Shown here one piece after another: positions 22,055-33,004 of a stretch of DNA of 64,000 bases. The translations under genes were made by a program, and so were the position numbers. This stretch comes from Diphasiastrum complanatum. Taxonomy: Eukaryota > Streptophyta > Lycopodiopsida > Lycopodiales > Lycopodiaceae. How positions within the stretch are numbered: the stretch's first letter is position 1; each line of letters begins with the position of its first letter. The notes under the pieces are model-generated. The model did no database searches. It was given only the letters and a program-made list of their open reading frames with translations, and was not told the DNA's origin. The stretch is from positions 458,217 to 522,216 of the forward strand of contig CM055108.1 in the NCBI GenBank assembly GCA_029204225.1. Reading direction: 5' to 3'.

Positions 22055-24060
22055 TCTTAAATAAACCAAGCGGCTGCCCATTTGGAGCCTAAGTGGCAAT
22101 TCCACCAATTTACAAATTACAAGTGGAATTAGCTCCTCCACTAGAGGTCACCATCAAAAGGTGGCTCACTCTAATTTATTTAAGAGGGGTCTACCACATT
22201 AATTACAAATGCCTCTACATACTAGATCCTACATGGTCATTCCTTCTCTTGGGATCACCATGAGGCTCACATGATTTAAAAGTGTATCCTAGCTAGTACT
22301 TCTCGGCTCTTATGCTCGGCTCTCATCTTCATCCTTCTCTCTTCCTTCAGGGACCTCCTTCATCTAGGGTGAGAGGTGCTCTTTTAGAATAGCTTAGCTC
22401 GGCATCTTGGGGACTCCTTGGAATTTGCCAACATCATCCCCCCCTAATCTGTTGCAGGACCCACTGCAACACATATGGAATGACATCGTTCCTGCTTGGC
22501 ACTTGGAAAAGCGTGGATCTTTTGTCGCTTTCATAAACCCAAGTGCTTATTTGCCACAAAATTGTTTTGCAAAATTGGAGATTTTTCAACGGCCTTTACA
22601 TTCCTGCCCGCTTGAGAATCTCCTGCAAGTCTTGCTCGCCTTGTCGCCTCGCGGTTTGTTTCTGCTCGCTCATCTTCCTTCCTAGGGCTTCAAATACTTG
22701 GAAATGTAAACAAAGATTGTAACTTGAAAAGAAAAGTATCACAATGTGAAATTCCATCCCACTTTAAACTAGTAAGTTGCTCAAACAGATATAAGATTTG
22801 AGTTTGTGATTTGGACTCAAATCTTTGAGCAACTTCATCTCACATCTATTTTGTTGTAGAAAGAATTGTTAAATCGAGGTTTACCAGCCTAGGAATCCTC
22901 GATGGTCTTCTACAACTCAAAATAGATCAAAATCAGCAACATGCAATCAACATGCAAGCAAATACAGTGACATGCAATCAACGTGCAAGCAACTGTGGTA
23001 ACATGCAAGCAATCTGAAAAATTCTAGAGACATGCATGCAACATGCATGGACTAGTAGTTGCGCATGCAAATGGAAATTGCTAGCAAATTGTAATTTTGT
23101 CGACATGCAATGAATAGATCAAACTTTCGAAGTAATCGGATCTGTTGGCTATGGAGATGAAGAGGATGCGAGCAGAAACTGCATGAAACTTATGTCAGAG
23201 ACTTGCTACACAAACTAAAACAATAGTATATGTTGTAAGGAGCATTCTAACATCATTAATCCTGGAAATTGCTCCTACAATTGGGTCGATTGGAACACGA
23301 ATGCTTGCTGTCCATGAATTTCCAGCAAGAGGAACTTTACACCAGCAAGAATACAAAGCAATAAATCAGATCCAACAAGACACCAATCTAGGATAGCTTT
23401 ACACTAGCATTAATTAGCAAGAGATTCTACCACAAAAACAAACCACAAGAGCATATGTGAGAAGAAATCTCCTCTCTCTCTCCAATAGTGCGCCCACCTA
23501 GGAGGAGGAGGTATCATTTATAGATTGGAAACAAATGATATGTGATATACATGGCTTCCAAGTGTCAAAAGTAGGTGAAATAGGTGTCCCACATGGTAAG
23601 CATGCACTTTCCCTCTTCATGCAATGATTTGCCTTGGTCCACAGGTTTCCTATATAGGAAAACTGCGGCCTCCTACAACATGAGAAAATTCATATAGTTC
23701 TAACATATAGTTTGTAGCATGTAAAATTGCCCCTAGGGCCCCATGTACAACTTATGGGACTACTCAAGGTTTTAAAACCTTTACAATAAATTTTTATAAT
23801 GTTTACAAACTTGGTAAGCTTATTTAAACTTTGAGAGAATACAATGCAAATTAAAATTGCGTGGCGCTAAAATACATGGTGAAATTGATCAAACTTAAAC
23901 CATAACAAGAGATTGCGCGTCTGCAAGCATTCGGACATGTACACTTTGAGTTTGTTCCACTACATATTGTGCATTGTCCTGTCGTGTTGCTTGCATAATT
24001 CTCTGTTTTGTTTGAGTCAAGTTTCGCAGATAAATAGTTTGTAGATTGAATCATTTCATG
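22055..24060. other. Non-coding intron sequence
   Basis: No gene is seen. The region 22380-22690 has an open frame without a recognisable domain. A CATGCAA-rich minisatellite at 22930-23050 is listed separately. The stretch 23470-23680 has a CTCTCTCTC and a TATA-like region but no LTR partner. Confidence 0.4.
22930..23050 (+). repeat. AACATGCAA-rich minisatellite
   Basis: ACATGCAATCAACATGCAAG and close variants recur about eight times at 10-25 bp spacing. ATGCAT/CATGCATG palindromes are frequent. Confidence 0.65.
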
Positions 24061-24495
24061 ACTAATAGTGTATGCTGATTGTAATGCTCTTTATTTGATT
24101 TGTTTTACTTGTTTTCGCTACTGAATGAATTTGTGTTTGTCTACGGAATCAACCGTTTCTATGCTTGCGACTTCGAAGCTTGGATCAAGTAGATCTATCA
24201 TCGAATTATCGAAGATATCTCGAATCCGATAGACGTAGTTCATGCACTAAAGACTTCACCATCCATCCATTCGAATTCCCAACATGGTATCAGAGCATAC
24301 AATATCAGAATATTTCTTGTTCCGATAGAAGTCATGGAATCTACTATCTGCATATTCCTGTCTCGAATTTCCTAATGGATTCTGAATCGAAGTCTGGTCT
24401 AATGGTAGAGAAGCTCGATGGATCAAATTAACATCTATGGAAATTCAAGGTGAAAGTCGTGCTAATGGCGAAGGAACTTTGGTCGATAGTTGGAT
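24061..24495 (+). pseudogene. Copia fragment: LTR end, primer site and gag N-terminus
   Basis: A Met-tRNA primer site (TGGTATCAGAGCA) at 24285-24297 follows LTR-like sequence and is followed by a gag start at 24375 (MDSESKSGLMVEKLDGSN). The next codon is TAA (24429-24431), then HLWKFKVKV and MAKELW. This is the UBN2-type Copia gag N-terminus; the copy at 55543 has the same layout (MDSQNKVG, GSNYHLWKFKVK) without the stop. After about 40 codons the coding sequence is replaced by an 18-bp tandem repeat. The left LTR boundary is not defined. Confidence 0.8.
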
Positions 24496-24639
24496 TGTGG
24501 CCGATTGTTCGAGGATGGCCGATTGATCGAATCTGGTCAAATGGTCCGAGATGGTCGAACTATCGATGATGGCCGAACAAACGAGAATGACCGAACAAGC
24601 GAGGATTGCTGAATAATCAAGGATGTCCGAACAATCAGG
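24496..24639 (+). repeat. 18-bp tandem repeat, 8 units
   Basis: Eight units of exactly 18 bp, consensus GATGGCCGAACAATCGAG with several changes each, starting where the Copia gag reading stops. The unit length is a multiple of three. Confidence 0.85.
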
Positions 24640-25295
24640 GAAACACTATTACTGATTCCTTTGTATTTCTGCAGACTGTCATAAAACAAGTGTATTTCTG
24701 CAGAGCATGCGACTGTATCAGTATTTACAACAGCTGGATGGAGAGGATAGAAATCCAACAGATCTACCTACTTAATACCCAAAAATTTGTTGCACATGAA
24801 AGCAATAAACGAAAATCTTAATTCAACAAAAGTTGTCATTTAAAAAAAAAGTCAACTTTTGTATGTTTTTCACAAGATTAGTTTTTGGAGAAAGATGTTG
24901 GTTCCATTCCTTCGCGAAGTCTAGAGAATAGTGTCCAAATTGGATGTTTTACTATCACTTATATATCAATTTTACATAATGAGATGAAAATAGAATATGA
25001 AAAAGAACGTAGAATGATAATTAAAGATCCCTTTTGCTTCCATCTTTGATATCTTTGTAAAATAGCACTGCAAACGTGTGAAATCAATCATATGGGTGAA
25101 TGCTTATCTGGTTTTAGCATATTGCCTTTGTTTACTGTTTACAGTCATATTTGAAATGTACACATTAATGTGGTATAGGGCCAAACTACCTCTTAAGTGG
25201 AGTAATACATTTTAGGGCCCTCCTAATGTGAATAGCGGTGAGGCTATTTGTGAGGAGGCATAACCTCCTCGTTTTCGAATACAAGTTGTGTTTGT

Positions 25296-25298
<3 letters not shown>
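24640..25298. other. Non-coding intron sequence
   Basis: No gene or element could be recognised. Confidence 0.4.

Positions 25299-25339
<41 letters not shown>
25299..25339 (+). repeat. (CT)n tract, ~41 bp
   Basis: A perfect run on the plus strand, followed by a GCCATCGCTGCTGAAGGGA-type minisatellite and, 390 bp on, by LINE E in the plus orientation. Confidence 0.95.
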
Positions 25340-25343
<4 letters not shown>

Positions 25344-25480
25344 GTTTGCTGGAGGGACAGCCATCGCTGCTGAAGGGAGAGCCATCGCTGCTGAAGGGAC
25401 AGCCATCAATGGACGACTATGCTGATTTTCTGTACATCGCTGCTGGAGGTACAGCCATCACGACTAAGATCAGCGCTACT
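25340..25480 (+). repeat. GCCATCGCTGCTGAAGGGA-type minisatellite
   Basis: Four or five imperfect units of about 20 bp after the (CT)n tract, related to the units at 20331-20475 and at the 5' end of unit X. Confidence 0.6.
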
Positions 25481-25730
25481 TTGAAGCACATATACATTGA
25501 CTAATATGTTTCCATAAGCATCCTGCCAACCAACTTCCTCTCAAAAGTACTCAACAACAACATAGTAATGGACTTTGAATGTGGCAGTCAGCCACACCTA
25601 CGTGGAAAAGGGATGTGAGAGGCAGCATTGGGGATCGTGCTAGTTGAAGAGAGGAAAGAAGGGGTCAGCCCTTGACTTGGAAGAACATCAATAGGTATTG
25701 GTGTTCCCTTGTGCACTCTCGCTGGCTGAC

Positions 25731-27608
25731 ATGGCTTCAAAGAAGAAAATGCCCACCGCCCCTCGCTCTACTGCCACCTCACTCCCCCCCTCCCTGCTGG
25801 TTCATCTCTCCCCCTTGTTGCTGATCTCCACACCATTGTTTTTGCCCTCGCTGCTGCTCCTGATGGTGCTGCCCTCTCTGCTGCCCTGTCCCTCGACGGT
25901 GATGCCCACACCCTCGCTGATGGTTCCCACCCCCTCGCTATTGATGCTCCTACTGTTATACCCCCCACCCCCCCACCCCACTGCTGTTACATCTACCTCA
26001 GCTGCTGCTACTGCTACTGCTGCTACCTCCACCACGGTTGATTCTGACCCACCCCCTTCCCTTGCTGTTGCTACCTCCACCACGGTTGATTCTGACCCAC
26101 CCCCCTCCCTCGCTGCAGCTATTGGTTCACCTCCTCCCCCCGCTAGTGCCCCATCCTCCATTGCCTCATTGGCTGTTCCGATTGATTTGGCCATTCCTAA
26201 TGGCCTCCTGCCCATTCCCATCTCCCAAGAAACTACAGCTCCTCCGTCCACAACACATCCCATACACTCCCTCCAAGTCAACCGAGCTTGTCTCCTCTTG
26301 GGAAGCTGACCAAATGAAAGCTGATTTTCAGCTTTTGAAACAAGAACTTTCACAGTTGAAGGGAATAATGATCTCTCTACTCAAAGAAAAGAATGTGTTG
26401 CAGTCCAAAGTTGCCTCATTGGAACAAGTGATCAGTACTAAGTAGGTTTCAGCCTCGGAATCGATCACCACCATGATACGGGAGCTCGAAAAGAAGATTG
26501 AACAACATAAAGAAGAAACCCTCTCTTCGATCTTCCCCACGCTCCTACCATCGTGTTCTCCATCGTAAGAAGTGTTCCTATGATGATTCTAAAGGGAAAT
26601 GTTTTATTGACCTTCTTTTCAGTTCTTCCTCGAGCGCCTTTTGGCGTGAGTTCATTCCTCGCTCTCCATCACCTCTCCTAGAGGACCTTCGCATTTGGAC
26701 TGATTACGCTACTAGCTTGTATGCCGTCCCTACCGCCTCACCTATCTCTATATCTCCATGACCATCTGAGTTCTCCCTCTTCACATCTGACATGGTACTT
26801 GCAGCCATTAAGAAGATGAAGTCCCACAAGACCAGAGATATTGAAGACCTTGAGTCTGAACTCCTTTCCCATGCCTCTTTCTTACTCGCTCCCACCATAG
26901 CCACCCTTCTTAGTTCCTTAGTTGTTTTCGGTCTCCCATCATGCTGGTGCACCAACATTATCCACCCCATCCATAAGAATGGTGACCGCATGATTTCGAC
27001 CAAATATCGCACCATCATGATTGCCATCGTGATTGGGCATGTCCTGGCGAAACTATATGGTACTTTACTTCAGTCTGTTGTGAGCTCAAAGGCAGAGACT
27101 AGGAGACTACATGCTATGGGTCAGGCAGGTTTTTGAGCCCATTACTCTGCTACAGGTCACATCTTCACCTTATGGGCCTTGATTGAGGAGGCTAAGCATA
27201 GAAGAGAGAGGGTTTACTGTTATTTTGTGGACTTTAGGAAAGCCTTTGATTCTGTTCCTTGCTCATTGCTCATCCAGAGACTCTGTGAGCTCGGCTTCTC
27301 CACCGACATCATTCTTGCTGTGATGGCACTTTATGAGTGTGTCCTGGAATGTTTTCGGCATAGTAGTGGCATATCCGATCTCATTTGGAGCACTATTGGG
27401 GTGAAGCAGAGTTGTTCGCTCTCACCAGTCCTCTTTGGCTTGTATATTGATGAGTTGGATAGAGTCATTACATAGTGTGGTGATGCTGGTTGCAGGCTTG
27501 GGGACATCTTGATTGTTATCCTCCTTTATGCCGATGATGTGGTATTGGTCTCACCGACCAGAGAGGGTCTACAACGACAGTTGGTTTGCTTATATGAGTT
27601 TTGCACCA
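25731..27608 (+). pseudogene. LINE E: ORF1 fused by deletion to ORF2 reverse transcriptase
   Basis: ORF1 starts at 25731 (MASKKKMPTAPRS), has a Pro/Ser/Ala-rich N-terminus with a duplicated TTVDSDPPPSLA unit, and continues after a frameshift near 26250 into SWEADQMKADFQLLKQEL and the coiled coil to about 26515. An internal deletion then joins it to the ORF2 linker (SSSSAFWREFIPRSPSP near 26640), removing the RRM and the whole endonuclease. RT follows: VYCYFVDFRKAFDSVPC near 27210, GVKQSCSLSPVLFG near 27400 and the catalytic LLYADDVVLVSP near 27520. It stops at about 27608, where a Ty3 integrase fragment begins. Frameshifts and stops (27136, 27473) make it inactive. Confidence 0.86.
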
Positions 27609-27866
27609 GATGGGACCCCTAGCCCAGTATGAAAAAGGACGTCCAGCAATATGTAACCAGTTGCCAAAAATGTCAGGTAAATAAAGCAGAGCGTTTAAAG
27701 GCAGGAGGGTTTAGGGTTTAGGGTTTACAGCCCTTAGATATATCAGTTGGTAAATGGGAGAGTATCTCCATGGATTTTATAGTAGGCCTGCCTAAAACCC
27801 AAAAGGGTAATGACGCTATATTGGTCACAGTTGACCGTCTGACCAGAATGGCTCACTTTATGCCAA
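27609..27866 (+). pseudogene. Ty3 integrase fragment joined to LINE E
   Basis: A T1/T2-type integrase piece starting at the zinc-finger end (YEKGRPAICN-equivalent frame; CQKCQVNKAE) and running through MDFIVGLPKTQKG to the TVDRLTRMAHFMPT region. It contains a TTTAGGG tract (27706-27727) that shifts the frame. Left and right joins are abrupt: LINE RT on one side and an oppositely oriented Ty3 protease on the other. No target duplications were found, so these are probably rearrangement joins. Confidence 0.85.
27706..27727 (+). repeat. Interstitial telomere-type repeat, about three TTTAGGG units
   Basis: Two perfect TTTAGGG units plus a partial one at each end. The aligned positions in T1 (288-294) and T2 lack it, so it was added to this copy, lengthening it by about 12 bp. 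Confidence 0.85.
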
Positions 27867-29283
27867 CAAATTCCAAGCACCACATCAAAGCGAGCCAAAC
27901 GGGTAATCTCAAAATCTAACTCCTCAGTGTAGCTTTGGATGGTTAGAGGCATACCCACAACCTTGGCATCCCAAACTTTTGCACCCTTTCCATCAGCCAT
28001 CTCGACTGTGTATTGGTACAAGGATGGTTGTGTGCTCACTCGTAACCATTTAATCAAAGCGGGGTTGATAACATTATGTGAGGACCCAGTGTCAAATAGA
28101 ATCAAGACATCTCTACCACACAGCTGGTCACACATAACAATCAAAGAAGTACAAGGAAATTGATAACCGTATTGTGTTGCTCTTGATAGGTGTGGCAAAG
28201 GAATTGAATCCACCTTTCAAATCACCGACACATTCATCAATCTTGGAACATCAGGAGGTTCTTCTTGTCTCAATTCATCAATCTTCATTGGATCTGCCTC
28301 CTCTACTTGTAAGTTGTAGGTGGTCTGTGAAGGGTTACGAGGACACTCCTTCCACCTATGTCGCCCCAGACATCCAAAACAAAGATTTTCCTTCTTTGCC
28401 CATTCCACGTCTTGCGGCGATAGTGTCAAAAAGCGTTGGCCCCATTGGACATTGGACGTCCCATACCGTCCTTTTCCTTTCGAGGCGCCTGCGCCATTAC
28501 TCTTCTTGGCACCCTGAACTTGCTCCTGGGAGGATTGACCCTTCCACTTCTTTAACTTTCTTTTTCCCCACCCTTTAGTCATAGGTGTCTCAATCTCCTT
28601 GGCCTTTTTTCCATCCTCATAGTATAGGGCCATTTGTACCGCCCTATGGAGGCTTGGAGCCTGCTCCTTTCTCACGAAAGGCCTAAGGCTCTCACGCAAG
28701 CCCTCCACAAACTGGAATACTTGCAAAAACATTGGCACTTCTTTGGTATCCACATCAGTGCTTCTTTGTACTTGTCCGCATATTCCTGTATGGACACATT
28801 GCCTTGTTTGAGGCTTGACCAGGCTTGCATCATCTGATTCTTTTCATCTAATGGCACCCAATTCTCAGCGAACATCCGCTTGAACTGATCCCAAGTTGCA
28901 GGCACCAAATTATCTTTCTTAATTTTACGCCACCAGCGTTGTGCCATCTTTTGCAAGCGATATGTGGCTCCTGCAATCTTCTGTTCATCATCGTCAATAT
29001 CACACATCTGGAAAGCCTTTTTCAACTTCTGAATCCAATTCTCGACTGCATCGGTGTTGCGTACTGCAATTGCTCTTGTGTATTTTGGGGGTTTCAAATA
29101 TTTAATTGTGGGCAATTTCCGCATCTTTGATGGTTGTTTGGCTTCTTTCTCAACTGTCACAGGCTCAACTGCTACCATAGCCGTTCCACTAACCCTTTCA
29201 GGTTCCTGTGGAGATTTAGCTGACTTGAGTTGGTCGAGAATTTGTTGTAAAATCACCTCTATGGCATCCACCTTGACTGCCAC
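27866..29283 (-). pseudogene. Ty3/gypsy gag and protease, second family
   Basis: Minus-strand gag begins near 29283 (MAVKVDAIEVILQQI) with a capsid domain (VENWIQKLKKAFQMC, RWWRKIKKDN, WVPLDEKNQMMQAW). The frame shifts near 28740. The second part (28753-28217) carries a zinc knuckle (LCFGCLGRHRWKECP). After an in-frame stop near 28214 the protease follows (VLILFDTGSSHNVI near 28110; RFDVVLGICWH at its end near 27870). The gag is distinct from that of T2. RT onward is missing, cut at 27866 by the join to an opposite-strand integrase fragment. No LTR or primer site was found upstream. Confidence 0.87.
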
Positions 29284-31853
29284 CCACTTCTTCGATTCTC
29301 AAGATTTCTATGATTGCACCTCCTAATGGATAGATTCACTAAGGAATCGAAGGAATGCAACATTAGGCTCAGCAGAAGCGCACTAACCTGTCGTCTGCGC
29401 AACAAACTGTATTATCAGCAGGTCGTGCGGCTATCTATGGGCTTGTCGGATATTGTAAACTCTCTGGTGGAAGTAAACAAATACGCAATATCATTATGCC
29501 GAATGTCATTCGGAAGGTAAAAAATACTAAGCCAAGAATTCCTTATTATGGTCCTACTATACATTAGAATTATATGGTAGAATTAATCCCCATCTCTTGA
29601 CTTAAGTAAACCCTATTGCTGCAATCAATCAGAGGGACTAATTTTCCTCCAACTTCTCCTGCTCCATATTTGCAATGTTGGAGGCTATCCACTTGCTTAG
29701 AAGTTGAAATTACCGGCAAATATGAGATTACAACTCTCAAAACCCTTCTTTCCTTGTATTTTGGCCCAAAAATCGGACCAACTTTGGAATGCTATAACAT
29801 GCATACAAAGGGCCTCAAGACTTGCATGAATAAAAAAGGCTCATGGCCAACAAATTAATCTAGGCCATGAAAATGAATATAAGCCATGTCATATATGAAT
29901 ATAGGCCCTGTAAAACATGTAATCTATGGACCCAATTGTCCATGACTCTTTTTTCTAGAGTGTATCCTGTGACAATTACACAATCTAATATAATTTTTTC
30001 CGTAATATGATCTGTATGTGAATAATCATAGCTTTCTCTTGGTTAATATAAAAGATTGTTCCAAGATGATTTGACCACCAAGCATAAGGTCTCCGTAGAA
30101 TTGTCTATCCTTATCGATGATATTCAATGCATTAAGGTGATAGCCTCCACAAATTATTTAAAAAGGTTTGCTTTATCCGTTAGACATAACCTGATAATTA
30201 ACATTCTAATTTCCAATGATGTGGAAACTCACTATGATCCAAAACAAATTTTCAATTCATACTGTACTTTTGAGAGAATGAATTCAAGAAATTTTTCCTT
30301 AATGATATACAGGGAAATACATCTATTTTAGTTAGTGTAAACTAATTGATCCGTTTTCCACAAAATCTATCTAAGGCCTAGCTAATTCGATTAAGATTTT
30401 TGATAGGAAAATTTATTAATTGTAACCAATTAAATCTGAAGCATCAATTTCAGATCTGATTCAAAAATTTGGTTGAATAACTAGAAGTAGATATTGTTTT
30501 CCCATCATTTCTATCAGTACTTGGGGTTTTTTTATTTCCAATGGTATTATCACTCTTCACGACTCCAAAATAGAATCTATTTTTCTATGGCATACAGCCT
30601 GTTATTCAAATAATGTCCATATGTTTCTAGGGCTAGCTACCCCTTCTGAAAACCCTATTCGGAATTTTGGAGCTATAGCTTCACTGCTTACAACTTTATT
30701 ATGCAAAGGCTTTGCTTTTAACTATATCTTGGAATTATTGAACCACTTTTGATTCCTTGAAGAATATTGATTTTGACAAACACTCTGTTGAGGCCGGTGC
30801 CAGTTATGTCACATGTAGGACTTGGAGCTCTCCTTATCAAAATCATAGAATCAATGCATATGAATCCCAAAAACTCCGATTTTATAAGACCCAATACTTA
30901 TTCACAATTTTTTTAATTGGCAATAGGTTTGGCTCAATGGGAAGGTTCCATTGATAAAGCTACAGGAGAATACATTAGTGTTTTTTGCTCACTCCATAGT
31001 TGCAAGACTAGGCTCATATACTGATGGTGACTATCCGATATCTTGAGGCTCAAGAGGACCAGCCCACAGGGTCTCTTCCGACACCTAATTCCATTGGACC
31101 TCATTTTCATGTTGAGCTCCTAACGAAGGCAATATTGTTTTCAGAAAAGCTGAGTTATGGACTCACAACATAGTTAGGCTTTATGTTATTCTTGGGCGCC
31201 CAAGGCCAAACTAATTGACTCGCCTGATAGATATTGTCAGAATGACTTTCACGTCTACCAGTAGAAGGGTGCACCATTTTTGGGTTGTCTGTTTAGCTTA
31301 TGATTTGGTTTCTTTTTGGTCTTAGTTTGGAGATACTTTGTTGTCCCTAGTAGGGGGTTAGCAACTGTTATTCATTGATGTTCATTAGTTTTCAGGTGGA
31401 TGATTGCTGATTGCCCATCATCTTGAACTATGGCATATTTGTGATTGTGATCATAACTTCATGCCTTTCCGTACTTGTTTTATGGGATTGCATGTGGTTA
31501 ACACGAATTCCATTGAGCTGAACATGAGATTTTGTCATATAGCCTTTGCTTAGTATATAATAATGCGCTTCAATTGTCATATATAGATATGCATGATTGA
31601 GTTAAACATTCAGTAGACAACCATCCAGATATGCGCGATTGAGACAACCATCCAGTTCCGTGCTTTTCATCATGCTTTTCACTACATTTGACTACAGCTG
31701 ATAAGTGTCTTTTTCATTCTCAGTGTGATGACTGTGGCTGATGAGTGTCTTTTTCATCATTGTCCCTCAAAAAGAATGCAGATGCAGCCAGCAGGTCCCT
31801 TAATACCTGTTTTTTTATATTTAAAAAAAAAAAACGTTCCGACCCAGTACGTT
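29284..31853. other. Non-coding intron sequence
   Basis: Mostly AT-rich sequence in the DUF547 intron. No domain, LTR pair or splice-framed exon could be supported; open frames at 30056-30331 and 30757-30954 have no recognisable content. Confidence 0.4.
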
Positions 31854-31890
31854 CCGGAATGTACTGTATGGAACGCACAGTACATTCTGG
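31854..31890. repeat. Short foldback, 14-bp arms
   Basis: CCGGAATGTACTGT and its near-perfect reverse complement ACAGTACATTCTGG (13 of 14) are separated by 9 bp, within a wider GTACGTTCC-rich stretch. It may be the core of a small inverted-repeat element. Confidence 0.7.
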
Positions 31891-32215
31891 CCCAAAAGGG
31901 ATGGAACAGGTTTATAAGCACTGCAGCATGAATAAAACTAAGCACATCAGTTTGCTACTTATGCTGTAAAGTGGACAACTTCACTTTTCTGATAGAAAAA
32001 GCTATCAGTGTGTGGACTATTTGAAGCTATTAAGCTGTGGCTGCAATTACTTTAGGCGCAGAATTGTGCCTTATGCTCATATGCCTGCTATTTGTATGTC
32101 AAAATTCTACAACTCATATGGCAAACGGAATCTGCATAAAGTTTTATGGAGGGTGCTAAGAAATATTTTACCTTATAATGCAATGCTGTATCAACTACTT
32201 TGTTTGTTTCTGCAG

Positions 32216-32344
32216 TGGCTTCAAACGTTTCTTTCACCATTAACCAAATCAAAATCCGGTGAAGATCGGCATGCTCTTGCATTGTATAGCCTTGAGCCTT
32301 TGGCCTGTTTTGCTTTATGTTGTGGAGGCCGTTCGGATCCTGCG
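32216..32344 (+). CDS. DUF547 (MIP1-type) gene, exon c
   Basis: A 129-bp exon, phase 0, encodes 43 residues beginning WLQTFLSPLTKSKS and including EDRHALALYSLEPLACFALC and GGRSDPA. It is bounded by TTTCTGCAG and GCG|GTAAGG. EPLxxFALCxGxxSDPAV is the signature block of DUF547. The intron upstream is 13.4 kb. Confidence 0.93.
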
Positions 32345-32656
32345 GTAAGGTTTGAAACCTTCGTAGAATGTATGATATGAATCATGCAGGTTAAATTAAT
32401 TTCCATACGTATCTAACTTCGTTTCTTACTTTTTTTATGTGTCCATTATGATAATCTTGGCATATACCTCTGCTCCAATGTCAGAAGTTGCTTGGAGAAT
32501 GCTTCTGAATATCAAAAGGTTAAAAGGGTTGCATCTTTTAACATTGCAATATCATCACCCTGCATGAAGTGTTTATAACATCTTGAACCAGGGCTCCTAA
32601 AACTGTAACAGCATTGATTGTTGAAACTTGCTACCTTGGTTGTCCATGTAAAACAG

Positions 32657-33004
32657 ATTCGGGTTTATTCTGCCAAAAATATCCGAAACGAACTTGAAGC
32701 TGCGATGCACGACTTCTTGCAGGCAAGGATTGGCATCAGCAAGGATAACAGGGTTGTCCTTTTGCCAAGGATCTTGGAATGGTATACCAGGGCAAAAGGA
32801 GTAAATACTAAAAACCTACTTGGTTGGATTTGCCAGAATATTCCTGAGAAACAAAGCGTAATTGAAAAGTGTACTTCTGCAAATGTGCACAAAAGTAGTG
32901 CACAATGTTTAGAGTGGTTGCCCTATGATTTCAGCTTCAGATATATTCTTGTTCCAGATTTAGCCTGCAGATTTCCACAATCTACTCACCAGCAACAGGC
33001 TTAA
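32657..33004 (+). CDS. DUF547 (MIP1-type) gene, last exon
   Basis: The acceptor CATGTAAAACAG is followed by IRVYSAKNIRNELEAA, FLQARIGISKD, LLPRILEWYTRA and the C-terminal EWLPYDFSFRYILV, all conserved in the family. The stop is TAA at 33002-33004; 115 residues are encoded. RVYxAKxxxxELExA and EWxPxDFSFRY mark the end of the DUF547 domain, so the gene's C-terminus is complete. The 3' UTR would begin at 33005, and an AATAAA is at 33545-33550. The family is widespread in land plants; MIP1 proteins interact with transcription factors in some species, but the function here is unknown. Confidence 0.94.
   Translation: MRVYSAKNIRNELEAAMHDFLQARIGISKDNRVVLLPRILEWYTRAKGVNTKNLLGWICQNIPEKQSVIEKCTSANVHKSSAQCLEWLPYDFSFRYILVPDLACRFPQSTHQQQA

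Noticed and set aside
22407-22685. 92-codon plus-strand open frame
   Set aside because: No recognisable domain or splice-compatible context; inside the DUF547 intron.
31725-31969. Two overlapping open frames upstream of DUF547 exon c
   Set aside because: They cover poly-A and the foldback, lack family motifs, and do not connect in phase to exon c.
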